From: Flavobacterium saccharophilum
GTDB taxonomy: Bacteria > Bacteroidota > Bacteroidia > Flavobacteriales > Flavobacteriaceae
Direction: 5' to 3'
Length of the DNA stretch: 64,000 bases
Assembly (NCBI RefSeq): GCF_900142735.1
Contig: NZ_FRBY01000005.1
Location: forward strand, 186,001 to 250,000
Part shown: positions 1 through 8,383 of the stretch, in pieces
Layout: every line of letters starts with the position of its first letter
Position numbering within the stretch: the first letter of the stretch is position 1
Notes under the pieces: model-generated
What the model saw: only the letters and a program-made list of their open reading frames with translations
The model's database searches: none
What the model was told of the DNA's origin: nothing
Translations under genes and position numbers: made by a program

Positions 1-1
1 A

Positions 2-424
2 CTCGTCATTACAAGAGATTTCGACTTGCCTGTTTCTTTACTTTTCAAAGCGTATATAGAACCCGGAATTGTAGAGCAATGGATGGGAACCAAAGTGTTA
101 AAACTGGAAAATAAAAAACACGGCGGCTATCAATTTGAAACTAGTGATACAAAAGGAAATGTAGTACTACAGATCAACGGTGCCATCCATGAGTACATTC
201 CAAACCAAAAAATTACCCGAACCTTTGAAATGGAAAATTCCCCATTTGCAGTGCAATTAGAGTTTCTGGAATTTGAAGCACTCACAGAAAACACCAGCAA
301 ACTGACCATGCAAATTGTTTACAAATCAAATGCATTAAGAGATCAAATGATGCAGCTTCCGTTTAAACAAGGCATCAATATGGCACACAACAGACTTCAG
401 GAAATAGTAAATAAATTAAAATAA
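2..424 (+). CDS. SRPBCC/AHSA1-family protein, 5' end outside window
   Basis: The frame is open from base 2, so the start codon lies upstream of the window. An internal TTG at 26 falls in the middle of a typical AHSA1 opening (ITRDFDLPVSLLFKAYIEP) and is unlikely to be the start. The fold is the START-like helix-grip SRPBCC family, with W/G after the first helix (VEQWMG), a mid-protein GNV strand, and a C-terminal long helix (INMAHNRLQEIVNKL). These proteins bind small hydrophobic ligands or act as Aha1-like domains. No substrate can be assigned. It ends 6 bases before the DoxX-like gene, so co-transcription is likely. Confidence 0.8.
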   Translation, partial: LVITRDFDLPVSLLFKAYIEPGIVEQWMGTKVLKLENKKHGGYQFETSDTKGNVVLQINGAIHEYIPNQKITRTFEMENSPFAVQLEFLEFEALTENTSKLTMQIVYKSNALRDQMMQLPFKQGINMAHNRLQEIVNKLK

Positions 425-430
425 AATATC

Positions 431-808
431 ATGACAAAGAGAAACAAAATTATATACTGGGTTGCCACACTATGGCTGGCATTAGGAATGACTGCAACGG
501 GAATCGTGCAGATATTACAAATAAAAGAAGAAGTAGATATGATGGCACATTTAGGCTATCCACTTTATTTTCTGGTTATATTAGGGGTTTGGAAATTGTT
601 AGGCGTTATCGCAATACTAATTCCGAAATTCCCGTTACTAAAAGAATGGGCTTATGCCGGTTTCTTCTTCGCGATGTCGGGTGCTATTGTATCACACTTT
701 GCCAAAGGCGACGATGCTATTGCTTATTTTGGTCCAACTTTATTGCTTGTTTTAACTGTTCTTTCCTGGTATTTTAGACCTGCAGAGAGAAAAACAATTT
801 CGGTTTAA
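431..808 (+). CDS. DoxX-like membrane protein
   Basis: A 125-residue integral membrane protein with about four hydrophobic helices (roughly residues 8-28, 42-62, 72-90 and 97-115). The short basic tail (RPAERK) is typical of the DoxX/DoxX_2 family. DoxX-like proteins are small membrane proteins with poorly defined roles, often linked to redox balance or thiol stress. The motif YPLYFLVILGVWKLLG around residues 43-58 is characteristic of the DoxX-like subgroup common in Bacteroidota. It follows the SRPBCC gene by 6 bases and precedes the DUF1801 gene by 16. Function is inferred from family only. Confidence 0.75.
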   Translation: MTKRNKIIYWVATLWLALGMTATGIVQILQIKEEVDMMAHLGYPLYFLVILGVWKLLGVIAILIPKFPLLKEWAYAGFFFAMSGAIVSHFAKGDDAIAYFGPTLLLVLTVLSWYFRPAERKTISV

Positions 809-824
809 TCTAAAAATAATCAAA

Positions 825-1400
825 ATGAATCCTAAAGTTGATTTTTATTTTAAAGACAAAAAGTGGCAGGAAGAATTGGAACAACTAAGAAAGATTGCGC
901 TTGATTGTCAATTAACGGAAGAACTAAAATGGGGCACTCCCTGTTATACGCACCAAAAAAAGAATATTGTTTTAATACACGACTTTAAAGAATATTGTGC
1001 CTTTTTATTTTTTAAAGGCTCTTTATTAAAAGATACGGAAGGAATTCTGATTCAGCAATCTGAGAATGTTCAGGCAGCAAGACAAATCAGATTTACTAAT
1101 CTTAAAGAAATTACCGAGCAAAAAAACATTTTAAAAGCCTACATCTACGAAGCCATTGAAATTGAAAAAGCAGGTTTGAAGGTCGAATTAAAAAAGACCT
1201 CAGAATTTCCGGTTTCAGAAGAATTTCAAAAGCAATTAGATGCAGATTCTAAACTAAAAAAAGCTTTCGAAGTCCTAACTCCAGGACGTCAAAGAGGTTA
1301 TTTATTGCATTTTTCTCAACCAAAACAAGCCCAAACCCGAGAAGCAAGAGTAGAGAAAGCTATTCCGAATATTCTTAACGGAAAAGGATTAAACGATTAA
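825..1400 (+). CDS. DUF1801/YdeI-like protein (OmpD-associated type)
   Basis: A 191-residue soluble protein. The N-terminal part (about 10-110), with LKWGTPCYTHQKKNIVLI and CAFLFFKGSLL, matches DUF1801, an iron-chaperone-like/YdhG fold. The C-terminal part (about 140-188), with FEVLTPGRQRGYLLHFSQ and ARVEKAIPNILNGKG, matches the short YdeI/OmpD-associated helical motif. Members are widespread and lack a firmly established activity; some are linked to bacteriocin or peptide resistance. It sits in a collinear run of five small genes. The start is the only ATG that gives the family N-terminus. Confidence 0.8.
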   Translation: MNPKVDFYFKDKKWQEELEQLRKIALDCQLTEELKWGTPCYTHQKKNIVLIHDFKEYCAFLFFKGSLLKDTEGILIQQSENVQAARQIRFTNLKEITEQKNILKAYIYEAIEIEKAGLKVELKKTSEFPVSEEFQKQLDADSKLKKAFEVLTPGRQRGYLLHFSQPKQAQTREARVEKAIPNILNGKGLND

Positions 1401-1429
1401 TTATCTTTACAATACAAAACGAAATCAAA

Positions 1430-2095
1430 ATGAAGGTAAAAGAAATATTAGCACAATTTGAAGTATTAGGCGACGAAAGAATGCGTGCCCAAAATAAGAA
1501 ACGCGGAGCTGGAGACAATCAGTTTGGTGTTAAAATGGGCGATATTCGAAATATAGCCAAAAAGATAAAAACCAATCATGAACTGGCACTTGAACTTTGG
1601 GATACCGGAAATGTTGAAGCCCGATTTTTAGCCACTTTAATTATCGATCCAAAAAAACTTTCCAACGATGAAATTGCCAGAATAGTTTCTTCAGAGAAAT
1701 TCACTCACATTGCCGATTGGTTCTATTCTTATGTCATAAAAGAATACGCAGACAAAGAAACATTACGCCAAAAATGGATGCATACAGCTGATGTTATGCA
1801 GGCGCGTGCTGGCTGGAGCCTTACCACCGGTTGCGTAACCCGCACTCCCGAATTAGTCGACATACCAGCGCTTCTTGATCGAATAGAAAACGAAATGCCT
1901 ACAGCAGCGCCAGAAGTACAATGGACCATGAATAGCACCTTGGCACAAATCGGAATTAATCATCCGGAGTATCGCGAGCGTGCTCTTAGTATTGGAGAAA
2001 AATTAGGCATTTATAGAGATTACCCAACTTCTAAAGGCTGCACCTCACCTTTCGCACCCATCTGGATTAACGAAATGGTTCGCAGACAAAAATAA
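1430..2095 (+). CDS. AlkD-like DNA alkylation repair protein
   Basis: A 221-residue all-helical HEAT-like repeat protein of the AlkD superfamily. AlkD removes N3- or N7-alkylated purines without base flipping. Family-typical features are NQFGVKMGDIRNIAKKI near the N-terminus, ARFLATLIIDP around 65-75 and IADWFYSYVIKEYA around 96-110. The region that holds the catalytic Asp and aromatic residues in Bacillus AlkD reads ARAGWSLTTGCV here. Activity of this subgroup may therefore differ, and a non-glycosylase DNA-binding role is possible. Gene 4 of the small-gene run; 29 bases follow the previous stop. Confidence 0.8.
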   Translation: MKVKEILAQFEVLGDERMRAQNKKRGAGDNQFGVKMGDIRNIAKKIKTNHELALELWDTGNVEARFLATLIIDPKKLSNDEIARIVSSEKFTHIADWFYSYVIKEYADKETLRQKWMHTADVMQARAGWSLTTGCVTRTPELVDIPALLDRIENEMPTAAPEVQWTMNSTLAQIGINHPEYRERALSIGEKLGIYRDYPTSKGCTSPFAPIWINEMVRRQK

Positions 2096-2113
2096 CCACA
2101 CAAATAAAACATC

Positions 2114-2674
2114 ATGAGCAAAAATAACTTATCACCAGAACATCAGGAAGAAATCATCAGCATCCTGAAAACGCGTTTTGAAAAAAATAAAACACGCCAT
2201 GAAGGTATTGAATGGAATAAAGTTCAGGAGAAATTAGAAGCAAATCCAACAAAACTCTGGTCTCTTCTTGAAATGGAAAAAACCGACGGCGAACCAGATG
2301 TTGTGGGTTATGACAAAAACACAAATGAATATATTTTTTTCGATTGTGTAGCCGAAAGTCCAAAAGGCCGCAGAAGTCTTTGTTACGATCGTAAAGCGCT
2401 GAATTCAAGAAAAGAGCACAAACCTAAAAACAGCGCCATCGATATGGCAGAGGAAATGGGTATCGAAATCCTGACAGAAGAACAGTACAGAGCATTACAT
2501 GAATTAGGAAATTTTGACACCAAAACTTCAAGCTGGATTGCTACAACTCCGGAAGTTCGCAAATTAGGTGGCGCGTTATTTTCAGATTTCCGTTATGGCA
2601 GAACCTTTGTGTATCATAATGGTGCCGAATCTTATTACGCAGCAAGAGGTTTTCGCGGCTGTTTAAAGGTTTAG
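2114..2674 (+). CDS. DUF4256 family protein
   Basis: A 186-residue soluble protein matching DUF4256 over its full length. Recognisable stretches are EKTDGEPDVVGYD, FDCVAESPKGRRSLCYDRKA and the C-terminal GGALFSDFRYGRTFVYHNGA. Function is unknown. The conserved cysteine and charged residues in the middle could form an active site, but nothing in the sequence fixes this. It starts 18 bases after the AlkD-like stop and is probably the last gene of the operon. A palindromic repeat begins 9 bases after its stop. Confidence 0.8.
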   Translation: MSKNNLSPEHQEEIISILKTRFEKNKTRHEGIEWNKVQEKLEANPTKLWSLLEMEKTDGEPDVVGYDKNTNEYIFFDCVAESPKGRRSLCYDRKALNSRKEHKPKNSAIDMAEEMGIEILTEEQYRALHELGNFDTKTSSWIATTPEVRKLGGALFSDFRYGRTFVYHNGAESYYAARGFRGCLKV

Positions 2675-2682
2675 GATTATTT

Positions 2683-2776
2683 AGGAGCTAATCCAGCTAT
2701 CCGCTTGTATCTTTTCCTTGCTAAAGGAGCAAGAAAAAGGATACCGCTCCTATCTGGGCTAGGGCACTCATTTTCA
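2683..2776 (+). repeat. Palindromic repeat family A, copy 1
   Basis: The element begins AGGAGCTAATCC and ends with GGGCTAGGGCACTCATTTTCA. A central hairpin CTTGCT/AGCAAG is boxed by ATCTTTT on the left and AAAAGGAT on the right; outer AGGAGC pairs with GCTCCT. Two more copies with the same frame but different hairpin sequence occur at 45355-45447 and, inverted, 52555-52636. Confidence 0.85.
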
Positions 2777-2934
2777 TAACAGGTTTATTTTAAAAAAAAG
2801 CCATGATTACATTCGGGAATTAATATTTTAAATTTAATTACCATTTTTTCACAAAAGAATTTCTCTTACAAAATAAAACTTTCATAAATTCGTCTCAGAA
2901 TTAATTAACCTACTAACTAATCCCAAATTGGTTT

Positions 2935-3435
2935 ATGAAAAAATTATTACTGCTATCATTTATTATGATCAGCTGCTCAACCTGGGCACAATCTGCAACG
3001 GCCTATTTTGACAAAGCCATGAAAAAGGCAGAAGCCGGTAACACAAAAGGAGCCATCGCTGATTACACAAAAGCAATCAACATGGATCCCAAATTCGTCG
3101 AAGCGTATCAAAACAGAGGTGTGGCCAAATACAATCTCAATGATTTAAAAGGGGCTCTTGCCGATTTTAACAAAACACTTGAATTAAACGACATGAATAC
3201 TGATGCTTACACAGGAAGAGCCAATGTCAATTACAAATTAATGAACTTTAAGGAAACCATTGCAGATTGTACTTCATCACTCGAATTAAATCCAAAAGAT
3301 TATGTTGCATACAACTTAAGAGGATTGGCCTATAATAAAATTGGAGACAAAAAGAATTGCTGCAAAGATTTCTCTAAAGCTATTGAATTAGGGAGTCAGA
3401 GCGCCAAAAAAAACAAAGCAACGTTTTGTAAATAA
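2935..3435 (+). CDS. Secreted TPR-repeat protein
   Basis: A 166-residue protein with an N-terminal signal peptide (MKKLLLLSFIMISCSTWAQS; cleavage probably after WAQ). Three to four tetratricopeptide repeats span about 20-155, with typical spacing and residues (GAIADYTKAINMDPKFVEAY, GALADFNKTLELN, YNLRGLAYNKIGDKKN). TPRs mediate protein-protein contacts in the periplasm or at the outer membrane. No partner is obvious. Transcription ends at a strong hairpin at 3461-3499, so the gene is probably monocistronic. Confidence 0.85.
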   Translation: MKKLLLLSFIMISCSTWAQSATAYFDKAMKKAEAGNTKGAIADYTKAINMDPKFVEAYQNRGVAKYNLNDLKGALADFNKTLELNDMNTDAYTGRANVNYKLMNFKETIADCTSSLELNPKDYVAYNLRGLAYNKIGDKKNCCKDFSKAIELGSQSAKKNKATFCK

Positions 3436-3460
3436 AACAAAAAATAGCTGACAATAATCA

Positions 3461-3499
3461 AAAAGCAATCAGTAAAAAAACTTTTTACTGATTGCTTTT
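3461..3499 (+). terminator. Intrinsic terminator after TPR gene
   Basis: Perfect 18-bp arms (3461-3478 and 3482-3499) around a 3-base loop, with A-run and T-run ends. The arms read AAAAGCAATCAGTAAAAA and its complement. Confidence 0.9.
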
Positions 3500-3539
3500 C
3501 TGTTTAAAACCGATACCATTTTCATATAAAAGATATCCT

Positions 3540-3547
3540 TACATTTG
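3540..3547 (+). promoter_or_regulatory. -7 element for the K+ channel gene
   Basis: TACATTTG fits the flavobacterial -7 consensus TAnnTTTG and lies 19 bases before the ATG at 3567. A clear -33 TTG is not visible at the right distance, so the call rests on the -7 box and on position after a terminator. Confidence 0.45.
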
Positions 3548-3566
3548 CTCTTTAAACCAACCTTGA

Positions 3567-4529
3567 ATGGCACTTCTTAAAAAAATAAACAACCAGGCTC
3601 AAACTGATAAAAATTCAGGATTCGGAACCAATGCAAACAGTTACGGCGGTAGATTTGTAAACAAAAACGGAACCCCAAATATCGAAAAAAGAGGAATGAA
3701 TATCCTTCGTCGCATCAGTTGGTACCATACCATGATCGACATGCCCAATTGGAAATTCATGCTTATTTTATTTAGTTTCTATATTGCGATTAATTTTGTT
3801 TTTGCTGTTATTTATTACGCAATTGGAATTGAACATCTTGACGGAATTGCACCAACACAAAGTGCATTAATACAATTTGGACAGGCTTATTTTTTTAGTG
3901 CGCAAACTTTTACAACCGTAGGTTACGGACATATTAGTCCGAGTGGTTTTTTAACCAGTGCGTTATCTGCTGCAGAAGCTTTGATTGGTTTATTAAGTTT
4001 TGCTATTGCTACAGGTCTATTCTTTGGAAGATTTAGTAAACCGACCGCTTTTTTAAAATTCTCTCACAATGCTCTCATCTCTCCCTATGGAGAAGGCAAA
4101 GGATTAATGATTCGACTTGTGCCTTTTAAAAACACCAATTTTACAGATGCAAAAGCAAAATTAACGCTCGGAATGAGCATTGAAGAAAATGGCGAACGAA
4201 CAAACAAATTTTACACTTTAGATTTAGAACTTGACAGAATTAATGCCTTATCTTTAAGCTGGACCTTAGTGCATCCTATAACAGAAAACAGTCCGCTATA
4301 TAATTTTACAGAAGAAGATTTCAAAAAAATCCATGGCGAAATTTTAGTTTTCATTACCACATTCGATGATATGTACAGTAACACCGTGGCAGCCAGAACA
4401 TCTTATACTTTTAGCGAAGTTATTTATGGCGCAAAATTCGTTACCATGTACAACAGAAGTAAAGATGGCTCCAAAACAATCTTGTATTTAGACAAATTAA
4501 ATCAGTATGATACTACAAACTTCTCATAA
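3567..4529 (+). CDS. Inward-rectifier potassium channel (KirBac type)
   Basis: A 320-residue inner-membrane K+ channel of the IRK/KirBac family. An amphipathic slide helix (about 44-58) precedes TM1 (about 63-86). The pore loop carries the selectivity filter TVGYG (117-121), and TM2 follows (about 129-153). The cytoplasmic C-terminal Ig-like domain has the family marker residues (FLKFSHNALISPYGEGKGLMIRL, then SLSWTLVHPI around 230). The signature W and length agree with KirBac channels. It probably conducts K+ passively under voltage or ligand control. It stands alone, with its own -7 element upstream. Confidence 0.92.
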   Translation: MALLKKINNQAQTDKNSGFGTNANSYGGRFVNKNGTPNIEKRGMNILRRISWYHTMIDMPNWKFMLILFSFYIAINFVFAVIYYAIGIEHLDGIAPTQSALIQFGQAYFFSAQTFTTVGYGHISPSGFLTSALSAAEALIGLLSFAIATGLFFGRFSKPTAFLKFSHNALISPYGEGKGLMIRLVPFKNTNFTDAKAKLTLGMSIEENGERTNKFYTLDLELDRINALSLSWTLVHPITENSPLYNFTEEDFKKIHGEILVFITTFDDMYSNTVAARTSYTFSEVIYGAKFVTMYNRSKDGSKTILYLDKLNQYDTTNFS

Positions 4530-4574
4530 TCTATCATTTTAATCAGGTTTTAAATGTAATCTCAGATTTTATTC

Positions 4575-4582
4575 TATTTTTG
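4575..4582 (+). promoter_or_regulatory. -7 element for the MerR light regulator
   Basis: TATTTTTG matches TAnnTTTG and lies 19 bases before the ATG at 4602. No convincing -33 TTG lies 17-23 bases upstream. Confidence 0.4.
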
Positions 4583-4601
4583 TTTATCCAAAATAGTAAT
4601 A

Positions 4602-5501
4602 ATGATAAACAACATAAAGACCGTTTTTAGCATAAAAGACCTTGAAAATTTATCAGGAATAAAAGCCCATACCATTCGTATTTGGGAGAAAAGATATAAC
4701 ATTCTTGAACCCATGAGAACTGATACCAATATCAGACTTTATAATGTACATAATTTACAAAAACTATTAAACATAACCCTATTACACGAATACGGTTATA
4801 AAATATCTAAGATTGCCACTTATCCGGAGGAGAAAATTCCACAGATGGTGCGTGAAATCATTTCAAAGAAGAATTCTCAAAATTACGCTATCACATCTTT
4901 TAAGATGGCGATGATGAATTTTGACCAGGAATTATTCTTCACCACCTTTGACTGGCTTATTTCAGAAAAAACATTTAGCGAAGTTTTCAAAGATCATTTC
5001 CTTCCTTTATTAAAAGAACTGGGATTATTATGGCAATCTGAAACCATTAGTCCGGCAAATGAACATTTTATATCTCATTTGATTAAACAAAAGATTTTAA
5101 TTTATACTGAGAGCCTTCAAATCCTAAAACCAACAAAAACAGATCGTGTTTTTGTTCTTTCGTTACCCCTAAATGAAATTCACCAACTCGGACTATTGTA
5201 TATTCAATATGAAATTCTTTTGAAAGGATACAAGTGTATTTATTTAGGAGAAAGTATGCCAATTGAAAACTTACAGGATCTTACCCGATATTTTGAAAAT
5301 ATTACGTTTGTCTCTTTCATGACCGTTCAGCCTGATCGCAGCGTAATAAATCAATATGTAAAATCAATGGGGCAAAAATTACTGGAGAAAAACAACGAAA
5401 TCTGGCTTATGGGCAGTATGATAGAACACATTGACGAGAGTGTTTTACCAGAAAGAATAAAACTTTTCTACTCAATGGACGAGACTCTGGCAAGAATATA
5501 A
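4602..5501 (+). CDS. MerR-family B12-binding light regulator (CarH/LitR-like)
   Basis: A 299-residue regulator. Residues 8-75 form a MerR winged helix (FSIKDLENLSGIKAHTIRIW, WEKRYNILEP). Residues about 95-175 are the four-helix cobalamin cap and carry W144-x9-E154-H155, the W-x9-EH motif of CarH that contacts the adenosyl group. Residues 180-299 are a Rossmann B12-binding domain with E192-x-H194-x-x-G197, the ExHxxG motif that supplies the lower axial His. By analogy with CarH, AdoCbl-bound oligomer would repress carotenoid genes in the dark and light would release it. It stands directly upstream of crtI, with 37 bases between. Binding of B12 is inferred from motifs. Confidence 0.85.
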   Translation: MINNIKTVFSIKDLENLSGIKAHTIRIWEKRYNILEPMRTDTNIRLYNVHNLQKLLNITLLHEYGYKISKIATYPEEKIPQMVREIISKKNSQNYAITSFKMAMMNFDQELFFTTFDWLISEKTFSEVFKDHFLPLLKELGLLWQSETISPANEHFISHLIKQKILIYTESLQILKPTKTDRVFVLSLPLNEIHQLGLLYIQYEILLKGYKCIYLGESMPIENLQDLTRYFENITFVSFMTVQPDRSVINQYVKSMGQKLLEKNNEIWLMGSMIEHIDESVLPERIKLFYSMDETLARI

Positions 5502-5539
5502 TTGTTTTGTTTAAAGTTTTTGTATATTTGTTAAACAAA
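5502..5539 (+). promoter_or_regulatory. crtI promoter with overlapping palindrome
   Basis: TTG (5502-5504), 18 bases, then TATATTTG (5523-5530) forms a flavobacterial promoter squeezed between the regulator stop and the crtI ATG at 5539. An odd palindrome TTTGTT-A-AACAAA (5527-5539) covers the -7 box and touches the start codon. TTTGTTTAAA occurs once more upstream (5506-5515). Both are candidate binding sites for the MerR regulator. The mRNA leader would be only a few bases. Confidence 0.6.
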
Positions 5540-7005
5540 TGACAAAAACTATCGCAATAATAGGTTCAGGCTTCTCTTCGTTAGCCGCTTCTTGTTACCT
5601 GGCACAACAAGGTAACAAAGTAATTATTTATGAAAAAAACGAATCTATAGGCGGCCGCGCAAGACAATTTAAAAAAGACGGCTTTACCTTCGATATGGGG
5701 CCAAGCTGGTACTGGATGCCAGATGTTTTTGAAAAATTCTTCAGCGATTTCAACAAAAAAACATCTGATTATTATGAACTCATCAAACTAAATCCAGCGT
5801 ACCGTGTTTATTTTGGAATAAATGATTTCGTCAATATCTATGATAATCTTGAAGCAATAAAAACCACTTTTGAAACCATCGAAAAAGGAAGCGGATCAAA
5901 ACTGGAAGCTTTTATCAATCAGGCCAAAAGCAATTACGATATTGCCATAAAAGATTTGGTTTATCGCCCGGGAATTTCTCCTTTAGAATTGATTACACCA
6001 CAAACTGCCTTAAAATTAAATCAGTTTTTTAGTAATGTAAGTAGTGATATTCGGAAGAAATTTAAAAACGAGCGATTAATTCAGATTCTCGAATTTCCCG
6101 TTTTATTCTTAGGTGCCAAACCAACCAAAACACCTTCCTTTTATAATTTTATGAATTATGCCGATTTTGGTTTAGGAACATGGCATCCTAAAACCGGAAT
6201 GTTTGATGTCGTTCGCGGCATTGAAAAACTAGCGACTGAACTAGGAGTTACAATCGAAACAAACGCATCAATTGAAAAAATTATAGTTGAAAACAAAACC
6301 GCAACCGGAATCATAATTAACGGAAAAATAATAAAAGCCGATATCATTTTAAGTGGTGCCGATTACCAGCATACTGAAACCTTACTCGACGAAGTACATC
6401 GCAGCTATTCAGAACAATATTGGGAAAGCCGTGTTTTTGCACCTTCCTCTCTTTTGTTTTTCGTTGGTTTCAATAAAAAAATAGAGAATATTACACATCA
6501 TGCTTTATTTTTTGATGTTGATTTTAATCAGCATGCAGCTGACATTTATGATCAACCAAAATGGCCGGAAGCTCCATTATTCTATGCTAATTTCCCATCA
6601 AAAACCGATGCATCTGCAGCCCCTGAAGGAATGGAAAGCGGCTTCTTTTTAATTCCGTTAGCGCCGGGAATTAAAGATACGGAAGAGCTTCGTGAAGAAT
6701 ATTTCGAAAAAATAATCACTCGTTTTGAGCAACTTACGCAGCAAAAAATCAAAAATAACATTATATTTAAGAGATCTTTTTGCAAAAACGACTTTGTAAC
6801 AGATTACAATGCTTACAAAGGAAACGCCTACGGAATGGCCAATACACTTTTGCAGACCGCTTTTTTAAGGCCAAAACTAAAAAGTAAAAAAGTTCGTAAT
6901 TTATATTTTACAGGACAATTAACCGTTCCTGGCCCGGGAGTTCCGCCCGCCTTAATTTCGGGAAAATTAGTAGCTGAATTAATTCACCAATCTCTAAGAT
7001 CGTAA
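5539..7005 (+). CDS. crtI: Phytoene desaturase
   Basis: A 488-residue FAD-dependent CrtI-type desaturase that converts 15-cis-phytoene to lycopene (or related desaturated carotenes) at the membrane. The N-terminus has the dinucleotide-binding GSGFSSLAAS (9-18) followed by YEKNESIGGRARQF. The C-terminus has the classic LYFTGQLTVPGPGVPPAL (about 455-472) that completes the FAD site. Length is typical. crtB starts 5 bases after the stop, so the two are translated from one message. Expression is probably controlled by the adjacent MerR regulator through the short promoter region before the ATG. Confidence 0.95.
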   Translation: MTKTIAIIGSGFSSLAASCYLAQQGNKVIIYEKNESIGGRARQFKKDGFTFDMGPSWYWMPDVFEKFFSDFNKKTSDYYELIKLNPAYRVYFGINDFVNIYDNLEAIKTTFETIEKGSGSKLEAFINQAKSNYDIAIKDLVYRPGISPLELITPQTALKLNQFFSNVSSDIRKKFKNERLIQILEFPVLFLGAKPTKTPSFYNFMNYADFGLGTWHPKTGMFDVVRGIEKLATELGVTIETNASIEKIIVENKTATGIIINGKIIKADIILSGADYQHTETLLDEVHRSYSEQYWESRVFAPSSLLFFVGFNKKIENITHHALFFDVDFNQHAADIYDQPKWPEAPLFYANFPSKTDASAAPEGMESGFFLIPLAPGIKDTEELREEYFEKIITRFEQLTQQKIKNNIIFKRSFCKNDFVTDYNAYKGNAYGMANTLLQTAFLRPKLKSKKVRNLYFTGQLTVPGPGVPPALISGKLVAELIHQSLRS

Positions 7006-7010
7006 AAAAA

Positions 7011-7850
7011 ATGAAATCACTATTTGACAGCGTATCCATAAAATGCAGTAAGTTGGTTACACAACATTATAGCACCTCATTTTCCCTGGCGGTCAAAATG
7101 TTGTCGCCAAGCATTCGCGATGCAATTTACAGTATATATGGTTTTGTTCGTTTTGCCGATGAAATTGTCGATTCTTTTCACGATTATGAAAAGGAATACT
7201 TAATTGACGATTTTGAAAAAGAATATTACAAAGCCATACAATTGGGTATCAGCCTTAACCCTATTTTAAATTCATTTCAGCATACCGTAAAACAATATAA
7301 TATAACGGATGATTTAGTTCAGGCGTTTCTTAAAAGCATGAAACTAGACTTGATAAAATCAACTTACAACACACAAACAGAATATGAAGATTACATTTAC
7401 GGTTCTGCGGACGTTGTTGGTTTAATGTGCCTAAAGGTTTTTGTAAAGGGAAACAATCAAAAATACGAGCAATTGAAATACGAAGCAATGCGATTGGGTT
7501 CTGCTTTTCAGAAAGTGAATTTCCTCAGGGATTTAAAAGATGACAATTTAGTTTTAAACCGAAACTATTTTCCCGGAGTCGATTTAAAATCTTTCGACGA
7601 AAATGCTAAAACAGCCATCATCAAAGAAATCGAAGAAGATTTTAGAATTGCCTATCAGGGAATTGTAAAACTTCCGATGGAAGCAAAATTTGGTGTGTAT
7701 ACGGCTTACATTTATTACAAAAAGCTATTACAGAAACTCAAAAACACGCCGTATTATGAAATTGGAAATTCCAGAATAAGAGTTTCAAACTACACAAAAG
7801 CCGGACTTTTAGCCCAATCTTTTGTAACTTACAAACTAAAATTAGTCTGA
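7011..7850 (+). CDS. crtB: Phytoene synthase
   Basis: A 279-residue squalene/phytoene synthase. It condenses two geranylgeranyl diphosphates into phytoene. Both Mg-diphosphate-binding Asp motifs are present: DEIVD at 50-54 and N170-F-L-R-D-L-K-D-D at 170-178. STSFSLAVKML (about 21-31) is the usual N-terminal family signature. It follows crtI by 5 bases and is followed 85 bases later by crtZ on the same strand. No alternative function is plausible given the neighbours. Confidence 0.95.
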   Translation: MKSLFDSVSIKCSKLVTQHYSTSFSLAVKMLSPSIRDAIYSIYGFVRFADEIVDSFHDYEKEYLIDDFEKEYYKAIQLGISLNPILNSFQHTVKQYNITDDLVQAFLKSMKLDLIKSTYNTQTEYEDYIYGSADVVGLMCLKVFVKGNNQKYEQLKYEAMRLGSAFQKVNFLRDLKDDNLVLNRNYFPGVDLKSFDENAKTAIIKEIEEDFRIAYQGIVKLPMEAKFGVYTAYIYYKKLLQKLKNTPYYEIGNSRIRVSNYTKAGLLAQSFVTYKLKLV

Positions 7851-7935
7851 TAATTTATAGAGTCAATCTTTTATATTTTCAAGTTAAAATTTCAGTCATT
7901 TTAATTGCAACTTTAATATTTCAACAAATAAAAAA

Positions 7936-8376
7936 ATGATTTCTTTCTTAATCTTTTTAGGTGTTTTTCTGTTCATGGAATGTGTTACCTGGCTTACGCA
8001 CAAATACGTGATGCACGGATTAATGTGGTATTTTCATGCCGATCATCACCAACCCAAATACGAAAACACTTTTGAACGCAATGATATTTTCTTTGTCATT
8101 TTTGCCGTTCCGAGTATCATCCTATTTTATTTTGGAGTTCAGGGCGGATTCAATTATTTATTTTTCATTGCCTGTGGTGTAACTTTATATGGAGTTTGTT
8201 ATTTCTTAATTCATGATGTTTTGATTCATCAGCGTTTTAAATGGTTTAAAAACACCAAAAACAAATACCTCATCGGGTTACGAAAAGCACATAAAATTCA
8301 CCATAAGCATTTAGGAAAAGAAGAAGGAGAATGTTTCGGAATGTTATTCGTTCCTTTTAAATATTATAAAATGTAA
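7936..8376 (+). CDS. crtZ: Beta-carotene hydroxylase
   Basis: A 146-residue di-iron membrane hydroxylase of the fatty acid hydroxylase superfamily. The histidine boxes are all visible: H22-x4-H27, H34-A-D-H37-H38, H93-x4-H98 and H119-K-I-H122-H123-x-H125. It adds 3- and 3'-hydroxyls to beta-ionone rings, giving zeaxanthin. Its substrate requires a lycopene cyclase, which is not in this window. The gap from crtB is 85 bases and AT-rich, and may hold its own promoter. A palindromic repeat follows 7 bases after the stop. Confidence 0.93.
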   Translation: MISFLIFLGVFLFMECVTWLTHKYVMHGLMWYFHADHHQPKYENTFERNDIFFVIFAVPSIILFYFGVQGGFNYLFFIACGVTLYGVCYFLIHDVLIHQRFKWFKNTKNKYLIGLRKAHKIHHKHLGKEEGECFGMLFVPFKYYKM

Positions 8377-8383
8377 AGATTTT

